A stretch of DNA of 16,062 bases from CAZWKQ01 sp964634005 (GCA_964634005.1 CAZWKQ010000031.1:1-16062); one strand, 5' to 3'; numbered from the stretch's first letter, positions 7,879-15,870 are shown. Numbers and translations are program-made. Notes: generated by a model from the sequence alone, not told the origin.

Positions 7879-9057
7879 ATGTCTGAAACAACAATAATTG
7901 AAATTTTAATAGATAACTCTGGGAGCATGGGTTATATGAAGGGTGCTGGAGAAGAGCATGAGAATAAATATTTAATTGATGGTGTGACTAGGATGACACT
8001 GATAAAAAAAATTCTTATTGAAGAAGTTATCTCTACTATTGACTATGCTAATCAGATAATTATAAGAACGTTTAGAACTGAAAGTAAAAAAGTCGATGAT
8101 AGTGTTATAGAAGAACTCTCCACACCGATAATATTTCAGGGTAATTTTGATAGACAAAAAATATTATCTGTAGTTACAGAATTACAAGATCCACCACCAG
8201 GTGGGACACCTATAACTGGTGCAATTGAAATTGCGGTTTCAGATTTATCAAAATACCCTAATAGTGACAGAAAAATAATTTTGCTGACTGATGGAGAAGA
8301 AAATGGTGGCGGAAATTATTTAGAAGCAGCCAAAAAAGCTAAGGACATGGAAGGTATACCTTGTAAGATTTTTATTATTGGACTTGCACAAGATGAACAA
8401 TCAGAAACCAAATCTCGTTCAATTGCTAATGGTGGCTATTATAATGTTAAATCTAAATCATTTACAAGTGTAGAAGTACAGAATGTTTTAGCACCCATTA
8501 AAACAGCAATTTTAAAAGATACAATTCAAAATATACAATCTGTCGTGAATAGGCAGTCGTTTAATCCGATTCATGAAAAAACAAGTACTAAAATAAGCTA
8601 TGAAAATGAAACTGATGTTGATGCGACTACATTAACCATTGACACTGAATATAGTGAAACTGTCCGACAAAAAAGTGAATTATTTATTTATAATTTGCTC
8701 TGCCAGAAATATGGGATTGATAAGGTAAAATGGTTAAATAAATTTGGTGAAAGCTACAGCAATCATGACTTTGAATTGATTGATGAATGGGGTGTCGTTA
8801 ATACTATTATTGAATGTAAAGGCACAGCTAATGATAAACCAACATTTTATTTGACGAAAGATGAATGGCATTATTTCTTAGAAAATAAAGACAGGTATCA
8901 AATATATAGAGTTTTTAATGTTTATGGAGAAATGAAAGCTGTTTGCATTAAAAACTTATTGAATTCAATCTTAGGAGGGCGAGTAGTGCCATATTTGACA
9001 ACGCCTTCGATTTTAAAAGAGAACAGGGTGTTTTTGACATTAAATATTGAAAGATAA
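7879..9057 (+). CDS. VWA domain protein fused to a DUF3883 / PD-(D/E)XK-like nuclease domain
   Basis: 392 residues from the ATG at 7879. The open frame runs 48 codons further upstream, but that part lies in site 5. The N-terminal von Willebrand A domain (about 4-205) has an intact metal-ion-dependent adhesion site: DNSGSMG (D12, S14, S16), T110 in PGGTPITG, and D138 in LLTDGEE. A linker (about 215-260) follows. The C-terminus has HDFELIDEWGVVNTIIECKG (D297, E312, K314), then TKDEWHYFLENKDRYQIYRVF, which matches the DUF3883 (NO VEIN C-terminal) pattern, a PD-(D/E)XK nuclease-like fold. It is the sole gene of C6. The combination suggests a self-contained sensor-nuclease, probably defensive. Each domain is recognisable; the joint function is inference. 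Confidence 0.75.
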   Translation: MSETTIIEILIDNSGSMGYMKGAGEEHENKYLIDGVTRMTLIKKILIEEVISTIDYANQIIIRTFRTESKKVDDSVIEELSTPIIFQGNFDRQKILSVVTELQDPPPGGTPITGAIEIAVSDLSKYPNSDRKIILLTDGEENGGGNYLEAAKKAKDMEGIPCKIFIIGLAQDEQSETKSRSIANGGYYNVKSKSFTSVEVQNVLAPIKTAILKDTIQNIQSVVNRQSFNPIHEKTSTKISYENETDVDATTLTIDTEYSETVRQKSELFIYNLLCQKYGIDKVKWLNKFGESYSNHDFELIDEWGVVNTIIECKGTANDKPTFYLTKDEWHYFLENKDRYQIYRVFNVYGEMKAVCIKNLLNSILGGRVVPYLTTPSILKENRVFLTLNIER

Positions 9058-9069
9058 TTTAATGAAAAC

Positions 9070-9207
9070 GGCAGGTAACACGGGTTTTGCGTCAGGCGGG
9101 GTGGACAGCTTTATCAAAGTTCCTCACTCCTATATGCGTTCGTCTCGGTTGACACTGACTTCGTCAGGTCTCCCGCCCGAACGCAAAGCCCGAAAACGTT
9201 ACCTGCC
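9070..9207 (+). repeat. attC-like site 6 (closes C6)
   Basis: R'' is GGCAGGTAAC (9070-9079) and R' is GTTACCTGCC (9198-9207). The left arm CGGGTTTTGCGTC...GGCGGG pairs with the right arm CCCGCCCGAACGCAAAGCCCG, which has one extra base, a candidate extrahelical base. The spacers are A and AAAAC. The loop has GCGTTCGTCTCGGTTGACA. Confidence 0.82.
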
Positions 9208-9226
9208 ATTTTAAACAAAACATACA

Positions 9227-10186
9227 ATGGGACTAATTTTAGACATTATAAAATTCTTTTTTTCATCAGACTTTAGAGACAGTGTGAAGTCCGTTTTTAA
9301 ATTGGCTAAATCATCAGGGGACTGGAAAAAAGACATTTTAATATACAAAGGCGAGTTTGACAGTAAGAATGAGTTAAAAGTTCAAGCTCTCATAGGTCAG
9401 GCTTGTAAGATACTAACTGAAAAAGGCTGGGATACTGACAGTATTAGTTCTATTAGTTATGGATTAACGGAATTAGTTAAAAACGGCATCGAGCATTCAA
9501 AGTCAGATGAAAAGGTTCTATGTAAAATTGAGATATGTTCAAATTATTGCACGATAGAAGTTACCGATAAAGGAGTTGGCTTTGACCTTTCAAAAGAATT
9601 ACAAAAACAAAATGCTTTAGATGAAAATTCAAGAAGTTGCAAAGCACTTGGGGTTATTTATAGAATGATGACAAATATTAATCAGACTAAGAATAACGGA
9701 ACCAATATTATTAGTGCAACTATATTAAAAGGATATAAATCTTGCAGAGTTTATTCATTGGACGACATTACTGTATTTGAATTCAACAGCGAAGTTAGTT
9801 TTGAAGGTTACTTTTGGACAATTTTCATAAACACTATTAAATCTCTCAAAGTGGACGACAAAGTTGTTATTTACTTTAATGGTTTAAGCAGATTTGCATC
9901 AATGGCTATTGAAGTTGTAAACGATATCGTTTATCCCCAAAAAGACGAACCGAAGATAATTCACACTAAAAAGGAAGGAAATATTAAGTCAACACAAGTA
10001 GTAATTTGTGGGAACAATAGACTTAACTACGTTTTAAGAAATTACTTAAACTCAAATTATGAATATTTTCAAGAGCTGGAACAAGCGGTCGAATTCTTAA
10101 AAACGGGGAAGAAACCGGCAATCTCAAAAAATGTAATCAATATTTCGCCCCCAAAAGACTGGACAGATGGAATTAACGAAAAATAG
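9227..10186 (+). CDS. GHKL (anti-sigma-like) ATPase fused to a STAS-like domain
   Basis: 319 residues. The first part (about 50-170) is a HATPase_c fold of RsbW/SpoIIAB kind: N-box GLTELVKNGIEHS (E82, N86), G1 box VTDKGVGFD (D114, G116, G118), and a lid/G2-like region KALGVIYRMM (139-148). The second part (about 180-305) resembles a STAS domain: VFEFNSEVSFEGYF, VVIYFNGLSRFASMAIEV (S225 where anti-anti-sigma factors carry the phosphoserine), VVICGNNRLNYVLRNY, and EYFQELEQAVEFL. An anti-sigma kinase and its antagonist fused in one chain would be a self-contained switch. It is the only gene of C7 and its ATG lies 20 bases after site 6. ATPase assignment is firm; STAS is moderate. No partner is visible. 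Confidence 0.72.
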   Translation: MGLILDIIKFFFSSDFRDSVKSVFKLAKSSGDWKKDILIYKGEFDSKNELKVQALIGQACKILTEKGWDTDSISSISYGLTELVKNGIEHSKSDEKVLCKIEICSNYCTIEVTDKGVGFDLSKELQKQNALDENSRSCKALGVIYRMMTNINQTKNNGTNIISATILKGYKSCRVYSLDDITVFEFNSEVSFEGYFWTIFINTIKSLKVDDKVVIYFNGLSRFASMAIEVVNDIVYPQKDEPKIIHTKKEGNIKSTQVVICGNNRLNYVLRNYLNSNYEYFQELEQAVEFLKTGKKPAISKNVINISPPKDWTDGINEK

Positions 10187-10192
10187 AAAAAC

Positions 10193-10329
10193 GGCAGGTA
10201 ACAGCACATTTGCAATAGGCGGGGTTTCGTGCTCCGCAGACAGTTTAGTGGTAGCCGAAAGTTTTGTGCTCCGCATAAAGTTTAGTGGTAAAAATCCCGC
10301 CCATCGCAAATCTGCAAAACGTTACCGCC
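10193..10329 (+). repeat. attC-like site 7 (closes C7)
   Basis: R'' is GGCAGGTAAC (10193-10202) and R' is GTTACCGCC (10321-10329). The left arm GCACATTTGCAATAGGCGGG pairs with the right arm CCCGCCCATCGCAAATCTGC. The spacers are A and AAAAC. Confidence 0.85.
10224..10290 (+). repeat. Tandem 30-base direct repeat in loop of site 7
   Basis: Two 30-base units (10224-10253 and 10261-10290) of the form GTTTnGTGCTCCGCA...AGTTTAGTGGTA differ at three positions and are separated by seven bases. A related unit occurs in the loop of site 1 near 1397. Confidence 0.7.
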
Positions 10330-10394
10330 AAGTGTAAGTGGCAGAAAACGACAAAGAAAAAATTGAAAAGTAAACCATTGTGAAATGAAAGAAA

Positions 10395-12341
10395 ATGAAT
10401 GCTTTAGAAAAATATTTAAAAAAGATTGATGAAAGTTCATACGATTGTAAGGACGTTCATACAATCAATTCAGAATTTCAATTGGTTTGCAAGCAACTTC
10501 TTGAAGAAGGCAAACAGGATATTGCTGCAATAGCTGATATTGACAGACAAGTATTTTCAGTTCAAAAATCTTTTGATAAAAAACCGGATAATGAGAAAGG
10601 AATTATTAATGGATTAAGCTGGCAAATGAGCGGCACTGAAACCTTGGAAGATGGCAGCCAAGTGCCTCTTTATTGGCCTGATGTCACGAAATACACCCAA
10701 CAAGATTTTGAATATTTTGAAAAACGTTACAACGATTGCAAAAACCTATATGCAAAAACTGAATACGGTTTAATGGTTTATTTTGGCGAGAAAACTGCAA
10801 CATCAAGACATAATGATTTTAAACGTCAGCTTTGTAATGAGTTATTTCAGCTTAGCAAAGAATATCACGATAAAGCAAATAAAGGGGGTGAAAAAAATCA
10901 TTACGTGTTGTATTTCTTCCATACTTTGCGTTTAGCATTCGGAGTTGCAGAAAAATCTAATCTTGAGCCTGAATTGACTAATCTGATTCAGTACATATTT
11001 GAAACACACCAAAATTGGGATATTACTAAAGATGGTACTTTGCGTATTCTACTTGACCTTTCTGGATTGTTATCCGATTATTTTGGTTTATCAAATAAAT
11101 TAGTCGACTTTCAGAAAGTTGTTTATAAGAACTTGGAAGGAGCCAAAGAACTTGAAAAAACCTATGTTTGGGGTGCAATGTACGCCATTGACCGTAATAT
11201 AGCAATTGAGCAAAAAAGAAATATACCAGTCACTGACTTATTAAAATACAAAGCTAGTTTATATGAGAAACTCGCAACAGATGCAGAAAATAAATCAAAC
11301 CTTGCCTGTGTAAGTTTTGCAGAAAATGCACTTCGTATTTATCAACAGATTAAACTTCCTGATGACATTAGTAGATTGGAAAAATATTATTCCGAATTAA
11401 GAGGCAAGTTTCGGTTGTCAGAGATAAGGCAAGAACTACCAAAGGAACACGTTGATAATATGAATGAGCGCATTTTAAAAGCGGTTGCCGATAACAACGA
11501 AAGAGGCATAATTCATCATTTCATAACATCTCCATGGTATGATACAATTCAAAATATTAAAGACCGTTCAATCGAATTGAGTAAACAGACAGTTTTGCTC
11601 TCAATGCTTCCTACATCTATAATGGATAAATTTGGAAACACGGTTGATGTGTTTTACACTGATGAAGAAAAAGAAAAATTCAATTTTTGGAACTCATATA
11701 CATTTAATTTTCAAATTGGCACACAAACAATGCATAGGTTTTTTATTGAAGCCTACAAAGCTAAGAAGTTAAGTTACGCCTCTGTGATATCCTATTTAGA
11801 AGGCACATGGTTTAATGAAGTTATTGTTAGAAATTATCATGGACAGGCAGTAGATGTCAAACCTATAGATACGCTTAAACCTGGATTAAGAAGGTTATTT
11901 GAAGAACTCGACAGTTTCTTTGCTGACAATACTTATCAATGTGAATTTGTTACCATAATAGATAGCTTAACATTGAAAGTTGAGGGGCTTTTACGTTATT
12001 TCTGTGAGAAAATCGGTATAGCAACATTTAAAACAAGGCAGAAAGGCTCAGATAAATTGGTAATGGAAAAACTATTGGATGATTTATTGGCAGACATTGC
12101 ACACGAACCGCCTTTAAAACCTGAACAGAAAACCAATTTTGATGAAGAAGACAGAATACTAATAAAATATGTATTAGCTGAAAAGGCAGGACTAAATTTG
12201 AGAAATGCAGTTGCTCACAGCTTAATGGATGTATTTGAATATTCATTTGAACATGTTGTTGTACTTTTCTGCATCATAATCAAGTTAAGCAAGTATAAAT
12301 TTATTGAAACGAAAGGAGATAGCCATGATATCAGTAGTTAA
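10395..12341 (+). CDS. Large alpha-helical protein with C-terminal HEPN/DUF4209-like motif
   Basis: 648 residues with no signal peptide or membrane segment. Most of the protein (about 1-540) looks alpha-helical and I do not recognise it further. It includes LYWPDVTKYTQQDFEYFEKRY (about 92-112), followed by a region of paired helices. The C-terminus has LNLRNAVAHSLMDVFEYSFEH, where R603-N604-x3-H608 is the RNxxxH motif of HEPN ribonucleases, in a setting like DUF4209. It is the first of three overlapping genes in C8: its end overlaps the antitoxin start by 17 bases. HEPN proteins are frequent RNase effectors in abortive infection, so an RNA-cleaving role is plausible but inferred from a short motif. 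The start at 10395 is supported by the lack of better in-frame ATGs upstream. Confidence 0.62.
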   Translation: MNALEKYLKKIDESSYDCKDVHTINSEFQLVCKQLLEEGKQDIAAIADIDRQVFSVQKSFDKKPDNEKGIINGLSWQMSGTETLEDGSQVPLYWPDVTKYTQQDFEYFEKRYNDCKNLYAKTEYGLMVYFGEKTATSRHNDFKRQLCNELFQLSKEYHDKANKGGEKNHYVLYFFHTLRLAFGVAEKSNLEPELTNLIQYIFETHQNWDITKDGTLRILLDLSGLLSDYFGLSNKLVDFQKVVYKNLEGAKELEKTYVWGAMYAIDRNIAIEQKRNIPVTDLLKYKASLYEKLATDAENKSNLACVSFAENALRIYQQIKLPDDISRLEKYYSELRGKFRLSEIRQELPKEHVDNMNERILKAVADNNERGIIHHFITSPWYDTIQNIKDRSIELSKQTVLLSMLPTSIMDKFGNTVDVFYTDEEKEKFNFWNSYTFNFQIGTQTMHRFFIEAYKAKKLSYASVISYLEGTWFNEVIVRNYHGQAVDVKPIDTLKPGLRRLFEELDSFFADNTYQCEFVTIIDSLTLKVEGLLRYFCEKIGIATFKTRQKGSDKLVMEKLLDDLLADIAHEPPLKPEQKTNFDEEDRILIKYVLAEKAGLNLRNAVAHSLMDVFEYSFEHVVVLFCIIIKLSKYKFIETKGDSHDISS

Positions 12342-12594
12342 TGAGCCACAAGCTGAATATAAAGTTACCGGCTGGCAAACAGAAACTAAAGTATTTTTAT
12401 TCGAAGACTTTATATGTGGCATCGAAAATGAAACTGTAATGTATTGCCCACCAACTGGCTCTACTTATATGATATTCTCTGAAAAGCCAAAAAGAAAATT
12501 ATCTGCTTTGAGAGGTAAATTATCAAAACAAAGCAATAAAGAAATTGACGATCAAATATCAGATTTACGTAGTGAATGGGACAGAAATATTTAA
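12325..12594 (+). CDS. Small antitoxin-like protein paired with PIN toxin
   Basis: 89 residues from the ATG at 12325, preceded by AAAGGAGATAGCC, one of the few strong Shine-Dalgarno sequences here; the frame opens 21 bases upstream at TTG. The tail LSALRGKLSKQSNKEIDDQ...LRSEWDRNI has the charged helical pattern common at the C-terminus of Bacteroidota type II antitoxins, which usually wraps the toxin active site. The N-terminal half is not a recognisable DNA-binding fold. Its last 19 bases overlap the PIN gene, and its first 17 overlap the HEPN gene. Expected role: neutralise the PIN protein, and perhaps repress the operon. Confidence 0.65.
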   Translation: MISVVNEPQAEYKVTGWQTETKVFLFEDFICGIENETVMYCPPTGSTYMIFSEKPKRKLSALRGKLSKQSNKEIDDQISDLRSEWDRNI

Positions 12595-12974
12595 TTGATA
12601 CCTGCACAGTAGTAAAATATCTGGACGAAATTCTCCCTCAAGAAGCAATTTCATTTATGGATGCTTTGGTTGATGATGATTGTAAAGTTTCATTTATTAC
12701 GAAAATTGAATTATTAGTATGGAATCCTCCAAATGCTGAATACATGATAGTGCGTGAGGAGTTTTTGGCTGGTTCTGAAATTCATTACATTAATGACGAA
12801 ATAATAAATGGTGCAATTCAAATAAAAAAAGCAACTAATATTAGATTACCAGACGCAGTTATTGCAGCAACAGCCATTCACAACGACTTTGTTCTTCTAT
12901 CAACAAATGATAATGATTTTAGAAAAGCGATTCCACTTGGATCGAAATATATGAATCCTGAGATAGCCTTTTAA
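12576..12974 (+). CDS. PIN domain ribonuclease, VapC-like toxin
   Basis: 132 residues, the usual VapC length. The PIN acidic set is present: D8 in YLIDTCTV, E45 in ITKIELL, D93 in RLPDAVIAATA, and D112/D114 in STNDNDF. These coordinate the metal for RNA cleavage, and VapC toxins typically cut tRNA or rRNA to stop translation. The gene overlaps the antitoxin by 19 bases, typical of a coupled toxin-antitoxin module. Such modules are common in integron arrays, where they are thought to stabilise the array. Here it follows a HEPN-type gene in one cassette, so it could also protect or arm that system. Confidence 0.85.
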   Translation: MGQKYLIDTCTVVKYLDEILPQEAISFMDALVDDDCKVSFITKIELLVWNPPNAEYMIVREEFLAGSEIHYINDEIINGAIQIKKATNIRLPDAVIAATAIHNDFVLLSTNDNDFRKAIPLGSKYMNPEIAF

Positions 12975-13040
12975 TATGACAATGACAATAATAGAGCATA
13001 ATAATAACAATGGTTTACAAGACTGGAAGAAAGAACACCA

Positions 13041-13178
13041 GGCGGTAACAGGCGGTATATTTTATTGCCTAAATAGTGCTGGTTTCAGCGTTTCTGCATC
13101 TAATAAACTTTCGTGTATCTTGACAGGACAGTGCTTCGAAATCGGCAAAAAAAACATACCGCCAAACCGTTATAGGGC
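13041..13178 (+). repeat. attC-like site 8 (closes C8)
   Basis: R'' is GGCGGTAAC (13041-13049) and R' is GTTATAGGGC (13169-13178). The left arm GGCGGTATATTTTATTGCC pairs with the right arm GGCAAAAAAAACATACCGCC, which is one base longer. The spacers are A and AAACC. The loop has CTTGACAGGACAGTGCTTC, a variant of the site 0/3/9 motif. Confidence 0.8.
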
Positions 13179-13210
13179 ATTGTAGAATTAACACGAATAA
13201 AAATAGATAA

Positions 13211-14182
13211 ATGGCAAAGACAACATTTTGGGACGTTATTGAAAAGACGATTGAAAAAGTCGGGACACCACTTTCAGCAAAAGAAATTTGGGACAAAGCA
13301 AATGAACTAGGAACGCTTGGTGACTTCACAACAACTGGCAAGACACCTTGGGCGTCAATTGCAGCATATTGTTACACGGACATTAACAACAATGCCGAAA
13401 ATTCAACTGTAATTCAGACAAGTGAACGACCTGCACAATTCTTTTTAAGACGACTTGCCAGCCAAATAGACTTACAAAAAGTTCAAAAACAAAAAGCAAC
13501 TGAATTTGCAAAAAAGGAGAAAACAGAAACCAAAAAATTTAACGAGAGAGACCTTCATCCTTTGTTAGTAGCTTATGCTTTTGGTGACAGTCATTTCAAG
13601 GCAAACCTAAAGACAGTTTTTCACGAGAACTCTTCAAAAGCTACAAAGGGACAAAACGAGTGGTTACATCCCGACTTAGTTGGTGTTTATTTCCCATTTC
13701 GTGACTACAAATCGGAAACGCTTGAAATTCAAAACTATTTATCAATAACCTCAATAAAGTTGTTTTCATTTGAATTAAAGGTTTCCTTGAGCTTCGGCAA
13801 CTTGCGACAATCATACTTTCAAGCGGTTTCAAATTCAAGCTGGGCAAACGAAGGATATTTGGTGACACTTAATATTGACGATGACCCGACTTTTAAAGAT
13901 GAAGTAAGACGACTTAACAATGCATTCGGAATAGGGATAATAAAACTTAACCCTGAAAATATTTTTGAGAGCGAAATACTTTTTCCTTCAAGAATAAATC
14001 AAGAAATCGACTGGGACACGGTAAACCGACTTGCAAATGAAAACTCCGACTTCAACGACTTTTTGAAGTTGATAACTGAAGACTGCAAACTTGGAAAAGT
14101 AAAAAGCCAATACGACAAGGTTTTAAAAATGGACGAACTAACAAAATATATAAAAGACAAAGGAATAAACAACGCCCTATAA
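13211..14182 (+). CDS. HrgA-like protein: HARE-type HTH plus PD-(D/E)XK nuclease
   Basis: 323 residues. The N-terminus (about 4-78) TFWDVIEKTIEKVGTPLSAK through PWASIAAYCYTDI to PAQFFLRRL is a HARE-HTH (HB1/ASXL-type) winged helix found with restriction enzymes and thought to read DNA modification. The C-terminal part (about 110-310) has EWLHPDLVGVYFP (D155), FSFELKV (E188, K190), and NLRQSYFQAVSNSSWANEGYLV, the pattern of the HrgA/COG2958 group with a PD-(D/E)XK core. No methyltransferase is near, so it may be a modification-dependent nuclease or an orphan. It is the only gene of C9. Its final codons (GCC CTA TAA) are the R'' box of site 9. Confidence 0.8.
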   Translation: MAKTTFWDVIEKTIEKVGTPLSAKEIWDKANELGTLGDFTTTGKTPWASIAAYCYTDINNNAENSTVIQTSERPAQFFLRRLASQIDLQKVQKQKATEFAKKEKTETKKFNERDLHPLLVAYAFGDSHFKANLKTVFHENSSKATKGQNEWLHPDLVGVYFPFRDYKSETLEIQNYLSITSIKLFSFELKVSLSFGNLRQSYFQAVSNSSWANEGYLVTLNIDDDPTFKDEVRRLNNAFGIGIIKLNPENIFESEILFPSRINQEIDWDTVNRLANENSDFNDFLKLITEDCKLGKVKSQYDKVLKMDELTKYIKDKGINNAL

Positions 14183-14311
14183 CAGCCGTTTGCCTCAATG
14201 GGGGCTGACGTGGTTAAATCAAGTGCAGTGCTTCTATCAAAGATTGTACTTATTTGACAGTGAAGTGCTCCAAAATCCCCCACTGCGGCAAGCGGCAAAA
14301 CGTTGGCGGTA
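14174..14311 (+). repeat. attC-like site 9 (closes C9)
   Basis: R'' is GCCCTATAAC (14174-14183) and R' is GTTGGCGGTA (14302-14311). The left arm GCCGTTTGCCTCAATGGGGG pairs with the right arm CCCCCACTGCGGCAAGCGGC, identical to the right arm of sites 3 and 10. The spacers are A and AAAAC. The loop has TTTGACAGTGAAGTGCTCC. Confidence 0.85.
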
Positions 14312-14327
14312 ATTATAACAGGACACT

Positions 14328-15869
14328 ATGGCAACAATAAAAAGAGAATCATACGAGTGGGCTTTAATACACCTTATAAAGTTTTATGACAGCGACTTTT
14401 ATCCAACGCTATTTGAGTTTAAAGCTATCAAACACGATTGGGACAACATCTTACCATTCTTACTTGGACTTGACATTAACACCTATGCACCTAAGACTCC
14501 ATTCATTTCTGCTGCGCCAAAACCAAATGGCTCTTACAGGGTAGTTCACCAACTTGACCCGCTTGACAGTTTGATTTTTACTGCACTTGCATACGAGAAC
14601 GCTTCTAAAATTGAAGCTGTCAGAATACCAAAGGAAAGGTTTATTGCTTGCTCATATAGATTAAATCCAGATACTGACGGCTCATTCTTTGATACTGACA
14701 ATAAAGGCTTTGAACACTTCTTAACAAAAGCCGAAGAACTAGCTGCTAAATTTCCTGATGGCTATGTTTTAATGACTGACCTTGTTGATTTTTATAATCA
14801 AATTTATTTGCACCGAGTAAGTAATATTTTAGAAGAAGCAGGTTCTACAAACAATGGCGACTTTGAAAGATTTCTTTTGGGATTAAATAATAATGTTTCA
14901 AAAGGAATTCCAGTTGGACCCGTTCCCAGTATTGTAGTATCTGAAGCAATATTATCTGACATTGACAACAAAATTGTAAGACATACGGACAATTATACAA
15001 GGTATGTTGATGACATAAACATATTCTTTCCAAATAAAACAGAAGCCCAGCGACTTCTGCACGACTTAACGATATATCTTCATTCTAATCATCGTTTGGT
15101 GCTTTCATCAGACAAAACTCGAATAATCCCTACAAGTGAATTTCTTTCTGACCACTTAAAAAATGAAGAAAGAGTTGAAAAGCAAAAATTACACAGCAAA
15201 ATAAATGAGATTGAAAATGGAGAATATCAACTACCCGAAAAACTGCCTGAATTTGATGAGCTTAAAGGAGAAGAGAAATTTAAATTACGTGCAGAAGCCT
15301 ATGAAGAATTGTTTTTGCAATCTGTTTCATTTGACAAAGTGGACTTAGGTTTAATGCGTCATATTTTGAGACAAGCAGGCAGATACAAAGTCAGAAGTAT
15401 AATTCCTTTAATATTTGAACACTTTGACAATTTATTGCCAGTGATTCGTGAATTGGTTATTTACTTTTCAAGAGTTCTTAATGATAGGACTGCAAAAAGG
15501 TATGAAAAAGAATTTTCAAGCCTTCTAGACAAGCCGTATTTAAATGATACATTTATCAATATTTGGATATTCACTCTTTTTCAAGACCTTTCATTCAATA
15601 AGACAGACATAAAAATTGACTACTCACGAATTCACCGAGTCAGAGAAAGGGCTCTTATTGCAAGAAGGTCTAATGACAAAACTTGGGTAAAAGAAATTAA
15701 AGACAATATTGATGCCCTAGGGCCTTGGGACAAAAGAGCAGTAATTCATTCAGCAATTGTATTATCACGTGACGAGTGTTCTCATTGGTTAGGACTAATT
15801 TCATCAAAAGGTGAAATCTTAGAAAAAGCAGTATGTTCAAAGACAATAAACGACAAGAAAGGAGAATAA
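14328..15869 (+). CDS. Reverse transcriptase, Abi-like / defence-associated (DRT-type, group unresolved)
   Basis: 513 residues. The polymerase part (about 50-275) shows PKPNGSYRVVHQLDPLDSLIF, motif A TDLVDFYNQI (D151), a motif B-like SKGIPVGPVPSIVVSEA, motif C YVDD (226-229, catalytic D228/D229), and LSSDKTRIIPTSEF as motif D. The remainder (about 320-510) is helical, with VRSIIPLIFEHFDNLLPVIRELVIYFSRVL, like the HEAT-type repeats at the C-terminus of AbiA/AbiK/AbiP2 and related unknown-group RTs. No maturase, Cas1, nitrilase or primase part is seen. It is alone in C10, with a leader of only 25 bases, which leaves no room for a retron RNA outside the attC-like sites. A weak Shine-Dalgarno AGGA precedes the ATG. 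Confidence 0.82.
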   Translation: MATIKRESYEWALIHLIKFYDSDFYPTLFEFKAIKHDWDNILPFLLGLDINTYAPKTPFISAAPKPNGSYRVVHQLDPLDSLIFTALAYENASKIEAVRIPKERFIACSYRLNPDTDGSFFDTDNKGFEHFLTKAEELAAKFPDGYVLMTDLVDFYNQIYLHRVSNILEEAGSTNNGDFERFLLGLNNNVSKGIPVGPVPSIVVSEAILSDIDNKIVRHTDNYTRYVDDINIFFPNKTEAQRLLHDLTIYLHSNHRLVLSSDKTRIIPTSEFLSDHLKNEERVEKQKLHSKINEIENGEYQLPEKLPEFDELKGEEKFKLRAEAYEELFLQSVSFDKVDLGLMRHILRQAGRYKVRSIIPLIFEHFDNLLPVIRELVIYFSRVLNDRTAKRYEKEFSSLLDKPYLNDTFINIWIFTLFQDLSFNKTDIKIDYSRIHRVRERALIARRSNDKTWVKEIKDNIDALGPWDKRAVIHSAIVLSRDECSHWLGLISSKGEILEKAVCSKTINDKKGE

Positions 15870-15870
15870 C

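Noticed and set aside
5890..9057. Gabija-like system (OLD nuclease plus following gene)
   Set aside because: The following gene is a VWA-nuclease fusion, not a UvrD-like GajB helicase, and a recombination site separates the two.
12976..13185. 69-codon frame after the PIN gene
   Set aside because: It runs straight through site 8 and ends just beyond its R' box. Its composition is Asn-rich and it shows no domain. Starting one base after the PIN stop is suggestive but not enough.
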